The position numbers and the translations under genes are program-made. 64,000 nucleotides of DNA from Crocodylus rhombifer (Eukaryota; Chordata; Crocodylia; Crocodylidae), in contig JAVSML010001165.1 in NCBI GenBank assembly GCA_038503035.1, positions 605,736-669,735 on the forward strand, written 5' to 3'. Each line of letters begins with the position of its first letter. The first letter of the stretch is position 1. The notes under the pieces are model-generated. The model was given only the letters and a program-made list of their open reading frames with translations. It searched no databases and had not been told where the DNA came from. Below, in pieces: positions 22,601 to 31,036 of the stretch.

Positions 22601-24637
22601 GGCAAGGTGAGGCACAGGACAGAGCCATGAGTGGCTCACCCAGAGGGTGTGGGGAGAGGGAGTGGCAGATTCCACTGCTTTGCCCACTTCCAGGGGAGCC
22701 ATGGGAGTCATGTGCCTCTTGGATCTGTGCATAGGGTGAGAACAGGCTGCCACTGCAGGCTGGGGCTGGGGCCAGTGCTGGGCTCTTCACAGTCGGGGGG
22801 GGAACTGTGCTCGGGGCAGGCAGCAGTGGTGCTGGAAGCAGGGACCTCAATCTGCAACCCCCATGCCCCTTCCCTCCCCCAGCCCCTTCCCCACAACAGA
22901 CTTACCAGCCAGAGGCTGGTCTCCAGGCTTCTGGGCTGCATATTGGCCAATATAGTTCATTAATAATTGGCCACTGGTATCAGCCCCCTCACCCCCCAAA
23001 AAAATCTTTAAATCGGTGCACCTCTTTTTTTTTCTTTTTTTTTTAATACTAAGCAAATTTATTGTTCAGAAACAAGTTTGGAAATACAGGGTGACAAAAG
23101 GATTACTATTTTTATTTCATATTTCAGGCTTAGAAACCATATTTGGAGTTTACATATTTGCTTTAATAGCTGATTGTCTCTGGGTTAAGAGCAAGACCAT
23201 TATTTCATTTTGCATATTATTGTCAAACAAAATGGAACAACCTGTGCTCTCCAGATTCTCTCTACCATGACGAATTCTATTCAGGCCCAGGTAATAGCCA
23301 TCATCTGTCAGAACTTTGTAGTCCTCACTGGGGTATCCTTTGCAACTGATCATCTCACTCTATAAAATAAATCAGGAATTGCCCAAGTGTCTTGTTTATA
23401 TCATTATAAGCTCTAGTCCTTCCCACATTTCAGCTAGGACATGAAATAAAGACTGAAAACAATGTGAATTTGTTTCTGGAACTAATTTACTCTCCTGGCC
23501 AAAACCAGAAAAACATGCAAAACTTCTCTGAGAATCTATATAGTTTCTGAGATACTGCATAGCTTGTAGAAATCAGAGGTTCAGGAATTGGCTGTGTTTT
23601 CCATGCTTTGAACATACTTTAAACCAAACATGCACAGATTTCAACATTTTCTTTTCACTAATCCAAATCTTAACATAGTGATGAAATATTATGGGAGCAT
23701 TAAGTAAAATAGTCACCATGCTTTTGAAAGAGTTAATAGAATTTCCTTTTCCATGTAGAAACAATAGTCAGTGACAAGAAAATGTCAATTCTGGATAAAA
23801 TTGTAAATAGGGAACTTGGAATACAAACATTAAATCTATTTACATCTGTAAATAGAAACAAGTCTGGGTCGCAAATTCTGACCTTTCAAACTTTTTCCGA
23901 ATGGTCGACAACCTCAGATCCAGTATCATAACTGGGAGGCATCCTGAAAATATTCTGCTTTAGAACTCTTAAGAGGAAGTAACATAACTAAGTGCGGAGC
24001 AACTGGAACAACCCTGGTACTGTCTTTGTAGGGTGGTGCAAAATAACTGCTGCCTCAGTGCAATAGCTGCCACTGCACTTGATAAGATGGCATTATGTGC
24101 TGCCCTCTGCATACATCCTGGCTGCCTTGAAGGTGGAACTGCTGAGCTATGCCTCTGTAAAGAGTCCGGTTGCTGAGAGCCAAGAAGCAAAACTGAGAAG
24201 CAAAGTATTGCTCAACATCTTTTTAGAACTCCATACAAGAATCCAGTGAAACTTATCTCAAGTTTCATTAGGTTTAGCACACTGCAGCATCAAATAATTA
24301 ACCACATAATAGATTTTCTATGATTAGGCTGAGGACACCTACTATCCTTGACAACTCATCAGGATAAAGGATGAAAACACTGAAAAGGCTGAATATATAA
24401 ATGCTACTTTTTCTGTAGTAGTTCTTACACTAATCTCCCACTTCTTTCAGTGACAAACTGATAAGGCTTTTCTCAATGGCATAGATTCATTCTTTGCACA
24501 GTCATATTACACAGTTGGCAGTGAAGGCAACTTACAACAGTCATGAACTGTTCAGGATTCACATGACATTTTCTTCCATTAACTTCGGAACTGCCTGTTC
24601 CTTGCATCAGACATAGCGCTACAATAAACAGCCACAT
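4174..24637 (-). CDS. Acid lipase-family gene A, nine coding exons, predicted catalytically dead
   Basis: Coding exons, 5' to 3' on the minus strand, are 24637-24536, 23359-23242, 19734-19536, 18954-18845, 11815-11679, 8831-8685, 5384-5313, 5001-4936 and 4407-4174. They total 1185 nt, or 394 residues plus TGA, with no frameshift or stop, and every intron is GT-AG. The family (LIPA, LIPF, LIPK, LIPM, LIPN) hydrolyses cholesteryl esters and acylglycerols in lysosomes or outside the cell, and human members are about 400 residues. Visible features are a hydrophobic signal peptide (residues 1 to about 16), the oxyanion-hole H-G (83-84), the NSRGN segment, catalytic Asp340 in SGGRDW and His369 in DWDHWDF. 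The nucleophile elbow at 169-173 is G-H-A-Q-G, with Ala171 (GCT) where the family has Ser. I infer a secreted or lysosomal fold without normal hydrolase activity. It most resembles LIPM-type sauropsid lipases, but orthology cannot be fixed by eye. No 5' non-coding exon or promoter was located. Confidence 0.9.
4936..5001 (-). CDS. Lipase A exon [11 protein letters not shown]...KYNQ
   Basis: This 66-nt exon has 22 whole codons, with [20 protein letters not shown] following Asn-Arg. It aligns to the family's G-x-F-x-x-F-D-W-G...Y-N-Q, with Tyr in place of the usual Trp in F-D-W. The acceptor is CTTTTTTAG and the donor is GTAAGG. The length equals the exon at 55213-55278. Confidence 0.9.
5313..5384 (-). 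CDS. Lipase A exon SRTDVY...ILHWGQ
   Basis: This 72-nt exon has 24 whole codons, coding [20 protein letters not shown] followed by HWGQ. It corresponds to the family's M-S-R-x-D-V-Y...G-T-S-V-Q-N-x-x-H-W-x-Q. Acceptor is TTTTACAG and donor is GTAGAG. The length equals the exon at 55656-55727. Confidence 0.92.
5758..6770 (+). pseudogene. Decayed LINE 3' end with zinc-binding reverse-transcriptase tail
   Basis: The frame at 5947-6354 codes [20 protein letters not shown], then [13 protein letters not shown] and CARLQPL. That is the pattern W-x-L-L-H-x-A...F...C-P-x-C-G-x-x-E-T-x-x-H-L...C-x-R-L-x-P-L of the C-terminal zf-RVT domain found in R2/Tx1-type LINE reverse transcriptases. The second Cys is Ser here. 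A frameshift near 6330 leads to a second frame with [20 protein letters not shown], a typical LINE C-terminus. It lies in the lipase A intron between exons at 5313-5384 and 8685-8831. The clade assignment is inference. Confidence 0.55.
6829..7965. repeat. GC-rich interspersed repeat in lipase A intron
   Basis: The first 90 bases (AATATTAAAGCAATTTGGAA and following AT-rich DNA) are homologous to about 1589-1700. The remainder is C- and G-rich with strand-symmetric short frames and no protein similarity. A CAG/CAGCAG microsatellite lies near 7300. Boundaries are approximate. Confidence 0.4.
8685..8831 (-). CDS. Lipase A exon IIFGKKE...GFNEKNLNV
   Basis: This exon has 147 nt, or 49 whole codons. 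It codes [18 protein letters not shown], later [16 protein letters not shown], and ends [10 protein letters not shown]. This is the cap-domain exon of acid lipases, which ends in G-F-N-x-x-N-x-N. The acceptor is TTACATAG and the donor is GTATGT. Its length equals the paralogous exon at 58626-58772. Confidence 0.9.
8832..9815. other. Intron of lipase A, no gene
   Basis: This is intron DNA between the exons at 8685-8831 and 11679-11815. A stretch near 9490-9570 has a tRNA B-box-like GTTCAAATC and may be a SINE remnant. The frame at 8990-9343 shows no family motif. Confidence 0.4.
9818..9960 (-). repeat. Old CR1 LINE 3' fragment
   Basis: ACTAGGGCTGGAAGAAAACT, GGAGGTCAGGTAGCCCAACC and the following bases match the antisense of the CR1 3' UTR (G-G-G-C-T-G-G-A-A-G-G-G-A-C-C-T, then G-T-C-C-A-A-C-C). 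It is more diverged than the copies at 14822 and 43275. Confidence 0.55.
10228..10252. repeat. Perfect 10-bp inverted repeat
   Basis: GTAACAGGCC, a 5-base loop ACACA, then GGCCTGTTAC. It lies in a lipase A intron, surrounded by AT-rich DNA that resembles a degenerate MITE. Function is unknown. Confidence 0.5.
10602..10645. repeat. (AC)n microsatellite
   Basis: This is an uninterrupted CA/TG dinucleotide run of about 44 bases in a lipase A intron. Confidence 0.95.
11679..11815 (-). CDS. Lipase A exon GFIAFS...VLGP
   Basis: This 137-nt exon begins with the last two bases of a split Gly codon. It codes [20 protein letters not shown], then [12 protein letters not shown] and LGLPDVMLK. This matches the family segment G-F-I-A-F-S-x-x-P-E-L-A-x-x-I-K-M-F-F-A-L-x-P. 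Acceptor is TTTCTCAG and donor is GTAAGTGA. Confidence 0.9.
12383..12613. repeat. Compound (TA)n/(CA)n microsatellite
   Basis: About 230 bases of interspersed ATAT and ACAC units (ATATACATACACACATATAT-type) lie inside a wider CA-rich zone reaching about 12860. The Cys/Tyr/Val/Ile-rich reading frames it yields on both strands are artefacts of the repeat. It lies in the lipase A intron between 11815 and 18845. Confidence 0.9.
12870..14820. other. Intron of lipase A, no gene
   Basis: Apart from the N run there is nothing recognisable. The short frames at 13383-14798 have no motifs or splice context. Confidence 0.4.
13493..13502. other. Assembly gap (10 N)
   Basis: Ten consecutive N. A fixed 10-base run usually marks a gap of small or unknown true size. 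It is intronic for lipase A and does not touch any exon described here. Confidence 0.98.
14822..15298 (-). mobile_element. CR1 LINE 3' fragment (subfamily 1)
   Basis: The antisense CR1 3' UTR is recognisable at 14840-14895 (GGAAGGGACCTCAGGAGGTC, then TAGTCCAACC). Upstream on the minus strand the ORF2 C-terminus reads [20 protein letters not shown], then [16 protein letters not shown] and later MFRLDIRKN. These match the longer copies at 18050-18400 and 43549-43906. It is 5'-truncated and lies next to a hAT-like repeat. Confidence 0.85.
15301..15712. repeat. hAT-like repeat family R1, copy 1 (truncated)
   Basis: It starts TAGGGCTGTGGGAAGCTTTG and holds the ATTCGATTCGAAGATTT-type segment and GGCCAAATCTCCAA, shared with copies at 26209-26810 and 63495-64000. 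The right end is lost at the junction with CR1 sequence. Confidence 0.6.
15713..15794 (-). repeat. Short antisense CR1 ORF2 fragment
   Basis: On the minus strand it codes [20 protein letters not shown], equal to the R-x-D-P-x-N-Y-R-P-I-S-L segment of CR1 ORF2 in the middle of the reverse transcriptase. It abuts the truncated 5' end of the sense CR1 that follows. Confidence 0.55.
15795..18606 (+). mobile_element. CR1 LINE, 5'-truncated, young-looking (copy 1)
   Basis: Homology to the copy at 43275-47320 starts at CTGCTCAGTGCAAAGAA and continues to a 3' tail of TCTATGAAA-type repeats at about 18575-18606. It carries most of ORF2 and a CR1 3' UTR (GGGGGCTGGACTCGATGATC). It is inserted in antisense orientation in the 7-kb lipase A intron between the exons at 18845-18954 and 11679-11815. 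Confidence 0.92.
15833..18502 (+). pseudogene. CR1 ORF2 (endonuclease plus reverse transcriptase) with one in-frame stop
   Basis: One frame runs through about 890 codons, interrupted only by TGA at 17300-17302, where the copy at 43911-45176 has a Gly codon. The N-terminal APE-type endonuclease shows [16 protein letters not shown] and [10 protein letters not shown]. The reverse transcriptase shows [23 protein letters not shown] and the active-site FADD at about 17698-17710. The C-terminal block includes [14 protein letters not shown] and RLDIRKNFF. The start is missing because of 5' truncation, and the first Met used here is internal. It functions in target-primed reverse transcription. This copy could not do so in its present form. 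Confidence 0.9.
18845..18954 (-). CDS. Lipase A exon with altered nucleophile elbow (GHAQG)
   Basis: This 110-nt exon has acceptor TTTTTCAG and donor GTATGT. It codes [20 protein letters not shown] followed by [17 protein letters not shown]. The family consensus here is D-L-P-A-x-I-x-F-I-x-x-K-T-G-Q-x-x-x-Y-x-G-H-S-Q-G-T-T. The codon at the nucleophile is GCT (Ala) rather than a Ser codon, a change that a single T-to-G substitution in TCT would give. Flanking residues are conserved, so misalignment is not an explanation. Confidence 0.92.
18955..19535. other. Short lipase A intron
   Basis: This is the 581-base intron between the exons at 19536-19734 and 18845-18954. No repeats or motifs were recognised. 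Confidence 0.6.
19536..19734 (-). CDS. Lipase A exon with oxyanion-hole HG and GNSRGN block
   Basis: This 199-nt exon starts two bases into the split Gly codon. It codes [20 protein letters not shown], then [17 protein letters not shown], and ends in AFWDF with a split Ser. The H-G after the hydrophobic strand is the oxyanion-hole segment of alpha/beta-hydrolases. Acceptor is TTTTTCAG and donor is GTAGAT. The match to the LIPA-family block is close to residue-for-residue. Confidence 0.92.
19735..22337. other. Lipase A intron with GC-rich repeat remnants
   Basis: Between about 20640 and 21240 it is GC-rich, with short strand-symmetric frames and no protein similarity, like the non-autonomous elements elsewhere in the window. 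A GT-rich stretch lies at about 21440-21590. No exon was seen. Confidence 0.4.
22338..23025. mobile_element. Non-autonomous hAT-type element
   Basis: The ends are inverted: AGAGGTGCACTGAT at the left, and AAATCGGTGCACCTCT at the right, whose reverse complement begins AGAGGTGCACCGAT. Elements starting with AGAGGTGCACCGAT are typical hAT families. The interior is GC-rich with no transposase. No clean 8-bp target duplication was found because the right flank is a T run. Confidence 0.6.
23242..23359 (-). CDS. Lipase A exon with [14 protein letters not shown] block
   Basis: This 118-nt exon codes [16 protein letters not shown] and then [16 protein letters not shown]. This is the conserved N-terminal block of acid lipases (S-E-I-I-x-x-x-G-x-P-S-E-E-Y, then T-E-D-G-Y-x-L-x-x-N-R-I-P-H-G). 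The acceptor is TTATAG. The donor is a weak GTTGTT, and the last codon (Gly) is split with the next exon. The Pro of the usual R-I-P-H-G is Arg here. Confidence 0.88.
23360..24535. other. First coding-region intron of lipase A
   Basis: This 1,176-base intron lies between the signal-peptide exon and the second coding exon. Nothing else was recognised. Confidence 0.6.
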
Positions 24638-24646
24638 CTCTATTGT
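24536..24646 (-). CDS. Lipase A exon with start codon and signal peptide
   Basis: The acceptor (...TTTTACAG) lies just above 24646. Nine untranslated bases precede the ATG at 24637-24635. The 34 coded residues open with a hydrophobic run ([15 protein letters not shown]) typical of a signal peptide. They end in NPEQFMTV, equivalent to the family's D-P-E-x-x-M-N-V just before the first conserved lipase block. The donor is GTAAGT. The acceptor in front of the ATG implies at least one upstream non-coding exon that I could not identify. Confidence 0.85.
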
Positions 24647-26208
24647 CTGTAAAACAAGTGCACTTGGTAAAATATAGTGTTATTAATATTAACACAGACT
24701 TCATTTTATGTTCGGAAATGTATATTGTGATTATTTTTTTAAATGACCACCACAATAGAACTTGAGAAACTAGTACCATGCTTGCTGCAACCTAACTTTA
24801 CATTAACAGCAGGCAACAGTTCAGCAGTACCATGTGGCTATTTAAAATGCTGCTAAACAAAGAAATCACCTGTGGATTTATAGCATACTAGCAACTCTTA
24901 AGTTGCACAATAAAATGGGACATAACTCACAATTTTAAGAACACAGAATTGAGGTTATTTACTGGAAAGGAGACTGTATTCTATAAAGCAGAGACCCTTT
25001 AAAGGAGCTGACATCTACAGTTAACTGATTGTGAACATCACATGCAACAATCTGACCAATAAAACACTTGATGTATGAACAGGAGGGTATTGGGAAGTCA
25101 GAAATGTGCACCCATTTCTGGTTTCTACAGTCTATATAACATGTTGATCATATGGAGGGGTGAAGAGACAAACAACAAGAGCTCAGCAAAAGAAGTTGGG
25201 ATTTCCCAATGGGAAGTTAAACAATGAAGGCCAGGCATTAGCAAGAAATGAAATTGATCCAGGCCAATGTAAAATATCCTCTCACAAACCCTGTCAAAGT
25301 AGAGTTCTCTCAATTCCTATTTAAACTTGAGCAATAACAGCTCATACTTGTAACCTATTTATGTTTCATACCCTTCACATATATGAGATGTCAGAATAAG
25401 CTTATATTTCACATTATACCCCAGAAAGTTCATACTATCATTAATGAAAATCAGATCCTATAATTCCCATCCAGTCAGAAATTCTGAAACATTGAAAAGA
25501 ATTGCTCGGAAGCAGAACAGTGAGAAATCTCAGCGCAGAGGTGTCTTTAGGAAAATGTGAGGCTCCAGGACTGAGAGGAATGCAGCTGAGAGCCTGTAAC
25601 AGGGAACCCTCACTCTGCTACTGGGAGAAAACTGGAGGACAGACAGGGCTGGCAAGGATTCTTAAGGCTAGTGTCTTTGTGGCTCATAGGGCCCTGCTGG
25701 CACTGGGAGAGCTTTCCCCAGTGCCAGCAGGCACCCCTCCCTCCCCTCCCCCCAACATACACTTCCCCCAGAACAGTCCCCAAGCCTGGGCCCTTCAACC
25801 CCTGCCCCACACAGACTTACCTGTATCTAGCTGCTGGGATGCTTCCCACCTGCTGCCTGGTTACGTATCAGTCACATGTATGTGCACCCTGCCTCCAATC
25901 ACCCTGCCCTCAGCCCCAAGCAGCTTTTTGCTAGGGCAAGCTCAGAAGTGCTGGGAAAAACTGAGAAAAGCTGAGCTGAGCTGAGCTGAGCAAAAGCCCA
26001 GGCATTCAATCATATTTTTTTAAAAATGCCCAGATTGAGATTGGAGGATCTAAAAAGAAGACGTGTCCAGGAAACCCCAGATGTATGGTAACCCTACTTT
26101 AGTCCCTAAAGCATTCAAACAGCAGCCAGCAGCTGCCCCGAGTCTGAGTCAAGCTCTTGCATTTCACAGTTCTGTCATGCCAGTGAGATCTCCAACTCCA
26201 ACATGCAC
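24647..26208. other. Upstream of lipase A coding region
   Basis: This should contain an intron and possibly the 5' non-coding exon and promoter of lipase A, but no TATA box or CpG island stands out. A GC-rich repeat-like tract lies at 25640-25990 and includes the hairpin noted separately. Confidence 0.4.
25693..25731. repeat. Perfect 15-bp inverted repeat (hairpin)
   Basis: CCTGCTGGCACTGGG, a 9-base loop, then its exact reverse complement CCCAGTGCCAGCAGG. It lies in a GC-rich tract upstream of lipase A. It may be part of a MITE or a stable stem, and no expression evidence is available. Confidence 0.7.
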
Positions 26209-26810
26209 TAGGGCTGTGCAAAGCTTCGGTCCCTTATTTGATTCAGCAGAGATTCGGCCCAATTCAGTGGCTGAATCTCCAAATCCGAATCAGATCAGAG
26301 GACCCTTTAAGCTCTCTGAATTGAATTGGAACCCTCCAAATTGATTCAGAAAGATTGAGTGATTCGGACATAGGGACAGTTTTGAATGTTTTTCTACATA
26401 TCTCTAGGTAGCAGGGGCTCGTGAGTGCTATGATGCTGGGGCACATGGGGCATCCTACAGAAGCACACAGGGTTCCCCAGCACACTCAGCAGCAGACCCA
26501 GAAGTGGACCAGAAGTACTTCTGTTCGACTTCTGGGTTCACCACTGAGCACACGGCCTGCCCCCCTGCACACTTGTGGGATGCTCCAATCACAGCAATCA
26601 TGAGCCATGCCTGGTACCTCAAGGTACATAGAAAAAACTTTTAAAGCTGCATCTATGTCTGAATCGTTGATCCTCCGAATCAGCATCAAATCTTCAGAGT
26701 CGGATTCGGCCGAATCAAATCAGGGACAGTGACCCGAATCAATGAATCAAATCACTGCCTCTGATTAGGGCTGAATCTAAATAGAATAGGGCCCATTTTG
26801 CATGCCCCTA
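26209..26810. mobile_element. hAT-like repeat family R1, copy 2 (complete)
   Basis: The left end is TAGGGCTGTGCAAAGC. The right end reverse-complements to TAGGGGCATGCAAAAT, giving imperfect terminal inverted repeats. Flanks are ACATGCAC and CTGTGCAC, an 8-bp pair with 6 matches, as expected of an old hAT target duplication. The interior has several ATTCGG/CCGAAT motifs arranged palindromically and no coding capacity. Confidence 0.6.
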
Positions 26811-27090
26811 CTGTGCACCCTGCTGAGTAGGGCTGAACAGATTCCAGGTACACACTGCTCTGTCTTCCCCTTACTCCAGCCTCAAGCTTCCTCTCCCTTT
26901 TTCCCTAGCCCCCAAGTTTCGGGCATTTCTGTAAGTTGTGGTCCAAATTAAGAGTTAGCACAGCTCTACGAACTGCCCCCTGGTTCCTGTTACACATTAC
27001 ATTCATATTACACCACTAAATGCCAGTTCTTACATTCTCATGAACGTAAAATTTTAAATTGGGAAAGGAGAAAGATGGAGATTCTTTGCC

Positions 27091-27702
27091 AAACCATTAG
27101 AAAGCTATGAATAAAAAAATAAGATCTAAGCAGGAACAAATTGGACAAAGGTCTCCCTAACTTCAACCTTCAGTTGCTCACATCTCCATTCAAGACCACC
27201 CAGAATTTCTGGAGCTGCTTCCCCAGCAAGAATTCGCTTTGAGGTTTTGAACAGATTCAGAGCCACTGGAAGCTTTTTGAGAACAGCAATGGAAATTCCT
27301 TCCATAGAACAGGTAGACCAGGCAGCGCCTATAGCCAAGTGCTGACTGTTGACAAACTTGGTTCAAACACAAACTAACCCTGCAGTGGGTCTGCCTCATC
27401 TTCAATTTTCCAAACTAGTTTCTCTTTTAAAAAATAGCATTTTTAGAGTGAGATAAAGGGAAATATTTGTTTGTTCCATAAACTATATTTCTTTTGAGCA
27501 GAGGGGAAGGGTGGGAGGGGTAAATTGACACATAACTGAACACCCCATGCTAAGGCATATACATGAGGGGGCTGTTAAAAGCTTCACCAGCAGCCTGAAG
27601 TCTGATATTTCCTATGTGGAGTTCTTGACTGCCCAACTATATTATATTTAATGAAATAATCCAGACCTACCACATGAGCTGTATTCTGAAGGAATATTTC
27701 AT
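27091..27702. repeat. Tandem duplication, unit 1
   Basis: The unit starts CCAAACCATTAGAAAG and ends at TGAAGGAATATTTCAT. It is repeated with moderate divergence in the next 0.64 kb. It includes a 70-codon minus-strand frame at 27126-27338 that is not conserved as an open frame in unit 2, so coding is doubtful. The family is unknown. Confidence 0.6.
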
Positions 27703-27717
27703 TTGTCTTAATCTTTG

Positions 27718-28355
27718 TCAAACCCCTAGAAAGTTACAAATAATAAAATAAGACCTAGGCAGGACCAATTTGGAAAAAGGTCTCCCAAACTTAAACCCTT
27801 CAATTGTTCAGTCACCTCGTATCTCCATTTCAGACTCCCCAGGCCAGGGAAATGAGAATTTCAGGAGCTGCCTCCCTAGCAATACTTCTCTTTGAGGTTT
27901 TAAACAGATGCAGAGATACTGGATGCTTTTTTGAGAACAGCAATGGAAATTACTCCCTTACAACAGGTAGACTATGCAGTGACTGTAGCCAAGTGCTGAC
28001 TCTTGACCAACTTGGTTCAAACTGAAATTAACCCTGAAGTGAGTTTGCCTCATCTTAAATTTTGCAAACCAGTCTTCTCTGTAAGGAGAATGGCATTTTT
28101 GAGAGTGATATAAGGGAAAATACTGCATGTGTGCTCAGCAAGAAATATGGTTTATGGAAATGGGGGAGGGGAGGAAGGAAATCAACACATGTTGAACACA
28201 TCACACCAAGATATATGCATAAGGGAGCTGTTACGAGCTGTATAGGCAATCTGAAGTCTGACATTTCCTACCTGCAGTCCTTGATTGCCCGTCTATGATA
28301 TTTTTAATTAAATAATCCAGATCTACCATGTGAGCTGTATCTGAAGGAACATTAT
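27718..28355. repeat. Tandem duplication, unit 2
   Basis: It aligns throughout to 27091-27702. Shared landmarks include GAGAACAGCAATGGAAATT, GCCAAGTGCTGACT, AACTTGGTTCAAAC and AATAATCCAGA. Differences and small indels are spread evenly, so the duplication is old. Confidence 0.6.
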
Positions 28356-30390
28356 TTCCCCAAGGAATATATCCTTAGTTTAAACTGTACAATTTAAAAA
28401 ATCTTACATGATACAGTGTCTGGGCTCCCTAACAAGCATCTTTGTTTCCAATGCCTCTATAGCTCCTTGTATTTTTCAGCCACCCCATGCTCAATGCCCT
28501 TAAGGGGAGGTCTTAAACTATGGTCCAGCATCTCAAAATTTCAGCACACTGACCACAACTTTGTACAACCCCTGTGAGGAGGCTCTGTCTCAAAGGTGAA
28601 ACATAATACTTAATCCAAAAAAGAAAGATTAAGGTGGATCCCGAGATCTGCTGAAACAGTTCAAAGTACCTTGGTGGCATGAATGAAAGGTGCAAGCGTA
28701 GAAATTCCCTCCTTGATCAGGCAGTTTTGAAAGCGAGAAATGTTTTAACTTGCATTTCATTTACTAAAATTACAGATTTTTGGATCCTTTTTTGATGATA
28801 TCTTTATTTAAAATAGAAAAAGTGGAGGAAAATGCTGACCCTAAGCAAAGTTATCTTCTAACCAAAAAAAGGGACAAGAAGCCCCATTCAATAAAGATTT
28901 ATTCCCTGGCAGACAACACCAAATCTGCCATGTCTGGACCTGCATCATTACATACAAATTGGTTTTGCATGGTGAAAACTACAGAGAAGAGATGAATCCC
29001 TCATCCTGCCCCGGGAAATATCAACATGCCAGTCTTGAATAACGGAGGGGAAGAGATCTTTCTCACCAAAGTCTTTCTGTGGCACCCAGATGCAGTACCT
29101 ATCTTCCAAGGGGAGCACTGCTGATATTCCTAGTGTTAAAAGAAATGAAATGAACTAAATAGGACTGCCATTTGCTTAAAAAAATTAAAAGAAACAATAA
29201 TTGTTCCCCTTCCTCTCCCTCCCTCCCTAATGAGCAGCAGTTCTGAATCTGTTCTACAACCTCTTTCATTCACTTTCTCTCTCTCTCTGCTAGTTTCTGA
29301 GTCTGTGCAATTGTATTGTTTCACATTCAGTGCACTATTAGGAACACCCATCCCAAGCTGTAGCCCACAGGGCAAAAAACTTATTTCATAATTTAAATTA
29401 AGTGGGTTGCAATAATGATGCTACTGTAGTGCATACCAAAACACATTCAAACAAACAAGCTGCTAAGAGGCTGCAATTTGAGGCTGAGGGAATCCACCCA
29501 ATTCTTTGCCATCTCAGTGCATTTTTTTGTCCAAGATTTTTTTGCTCGTTGTCATCACCCTCTTGCAAACATCATCTCAGTTGTGTTTTGCAGCAGGCAT
29601 TTGGATGCAGTAGGAGTCATATGCAGTTAGCTAGCATTTCCAGTAACTACTAACTCTTGTTTCAACACATGCTTTTGCCATGCTAAACATTTCTCAGCAT
29701 CAGAATTATTCCTGAAGTCACAGATTCATGAAGAGAGACAACCCCTGTCCCCCTTTGGAGGTAAGTGAGGTTCTTCCAAGAGCTGCTCCTCTTATGGTCA
29801 GCTCCACATCTTTGTCCCTTAGGAGAACAAAACTGTATTAAAATATTAATCTTCATTCAATCCACTGACTGGAAGGTAGAGGTACAACCAAAAGGAACAA
29901 TTACTTCTCACTTCAGTGTAGACACAGAAGCAACTGCTTAATCACTAGTCCTACTAACAGAGGAAAGGAAGCATTTCATAGAAAGTGTTACAGAAGACAA
30001 AGTGTTTTCAAGGAAGACAAGGGATCTCATATGCTCAGAAATCACAGTGAAGTTGTAGAAGTCTTCAGCAGCTTAAAAATGCCATAATGCAAACTGAGAG
30101 ACAAAGGAGAACATGCAGAACCTCTTTGTACTAAGCCAATGCCAGTAAGAGAACAGTACCAGCATGAGTTAAAGACCTCCTGCCATATCTTACATCTCAT
30201 AACTCATACCTTAAACCTCACATGCTAAAAACTTCATGTGTATAGAGTGTCTGCAGAGAAGGGAAACCTAAGCAGACTTTTTGTGTCTCCTTCAACCAAC
30301 AAGCCTCAGATCACCAATACTCTGTTCAGTCCCCACTCCACTGACCTCAGTACAGATCTTTATTTGATGCTTAATTCGATCACCTATAAT
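28356..30390. other. Intergenic, no gene seen
   Basis: It is mostly AT-rich with short frames lacking motifs. A pyrimidine-rich patch lies near 29200-29290. No exon or transposon end was identified. Confidence 0.4.
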
Positions 30391-31036
30391 TGAGGGTGTG
30401 CAAGTCATCTCGCCCTAGGACCACATAAGGGTTGCTGAGCCAGCCTGTGGGCCGTGTTAGGCTGCACCAGAGCTAGCGTGCAGGGCTGCTATGGCAGGGC
30501 ACTGAAGGTGTGTGCCCTGGGCACCACATGCAGCATGCATGGCCAGTCTGTCCTCAGACATGCACCGGCCCCATGCCAGGGCTTACTCAGCCTGGGACCT
30601 GCAAAGATCACATGCTGCACACACCCCAATGCTGCAAGCCGGCTCTGGTGATGGTCCAGATTGGGCCCCAGGATGTTCCTGAGCACCCAAGTCAGTACCC
30701 AGAACCAGTCTGGCCAGGTGGCCTGTGCAGCATAAGCCTTGTGCTGACCCTGTGCACCACATCTAGAGCAGAGCTGACATATGCCCTACCAGACCAACCC
30801 TGTGCACTAGCTCTGGCACAACCCAATCTGGCCCAGTTCCATAGGGTCTGTCCAGTGAGGGTGCTGCATGCAGTACAGGCCCTATACCAACACACTGTGC
30901 TATGGTCATTGCCTATGGTATGGAGTCTAGCCCACATGCCAGCCCAACTTTGAGCAGTTGGTCCAAGACCTATGGGCCAGGTCATGGGGCTCTATGGCCC
31001 AGACATATCCTACAGACTATACGTTTGACACTCCTG
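30391..31036. mobile_element. Charlie-like non-autonomous hAT element
   Basis: The right end ACGTTTGACACTCCTG reverse-complements to CAGGAGTGTCAAACGT, the typical Charlie-type hAT terminus. The left end TGAGGGTGTGCAAGTC is a degraded version of the same. The interior is rich in GGCCCAG/CTGGGCC motifs and has no transposase. Confidence 0.5.

Noticed and set aside
22251..22963. Pro/Ser/Ala-rich frames up to 199 codons on both strands
   Set aside because: They fall inside a hAT-type non-autonomous element, have no domain and follow its GC-rich composition.
27126..27338. 70-codon minus-strand frame looking like a terminal exon
   Set aside because: The tandem copy at 27718-28355 does not keep it open, and no upstream exon or family match was found.
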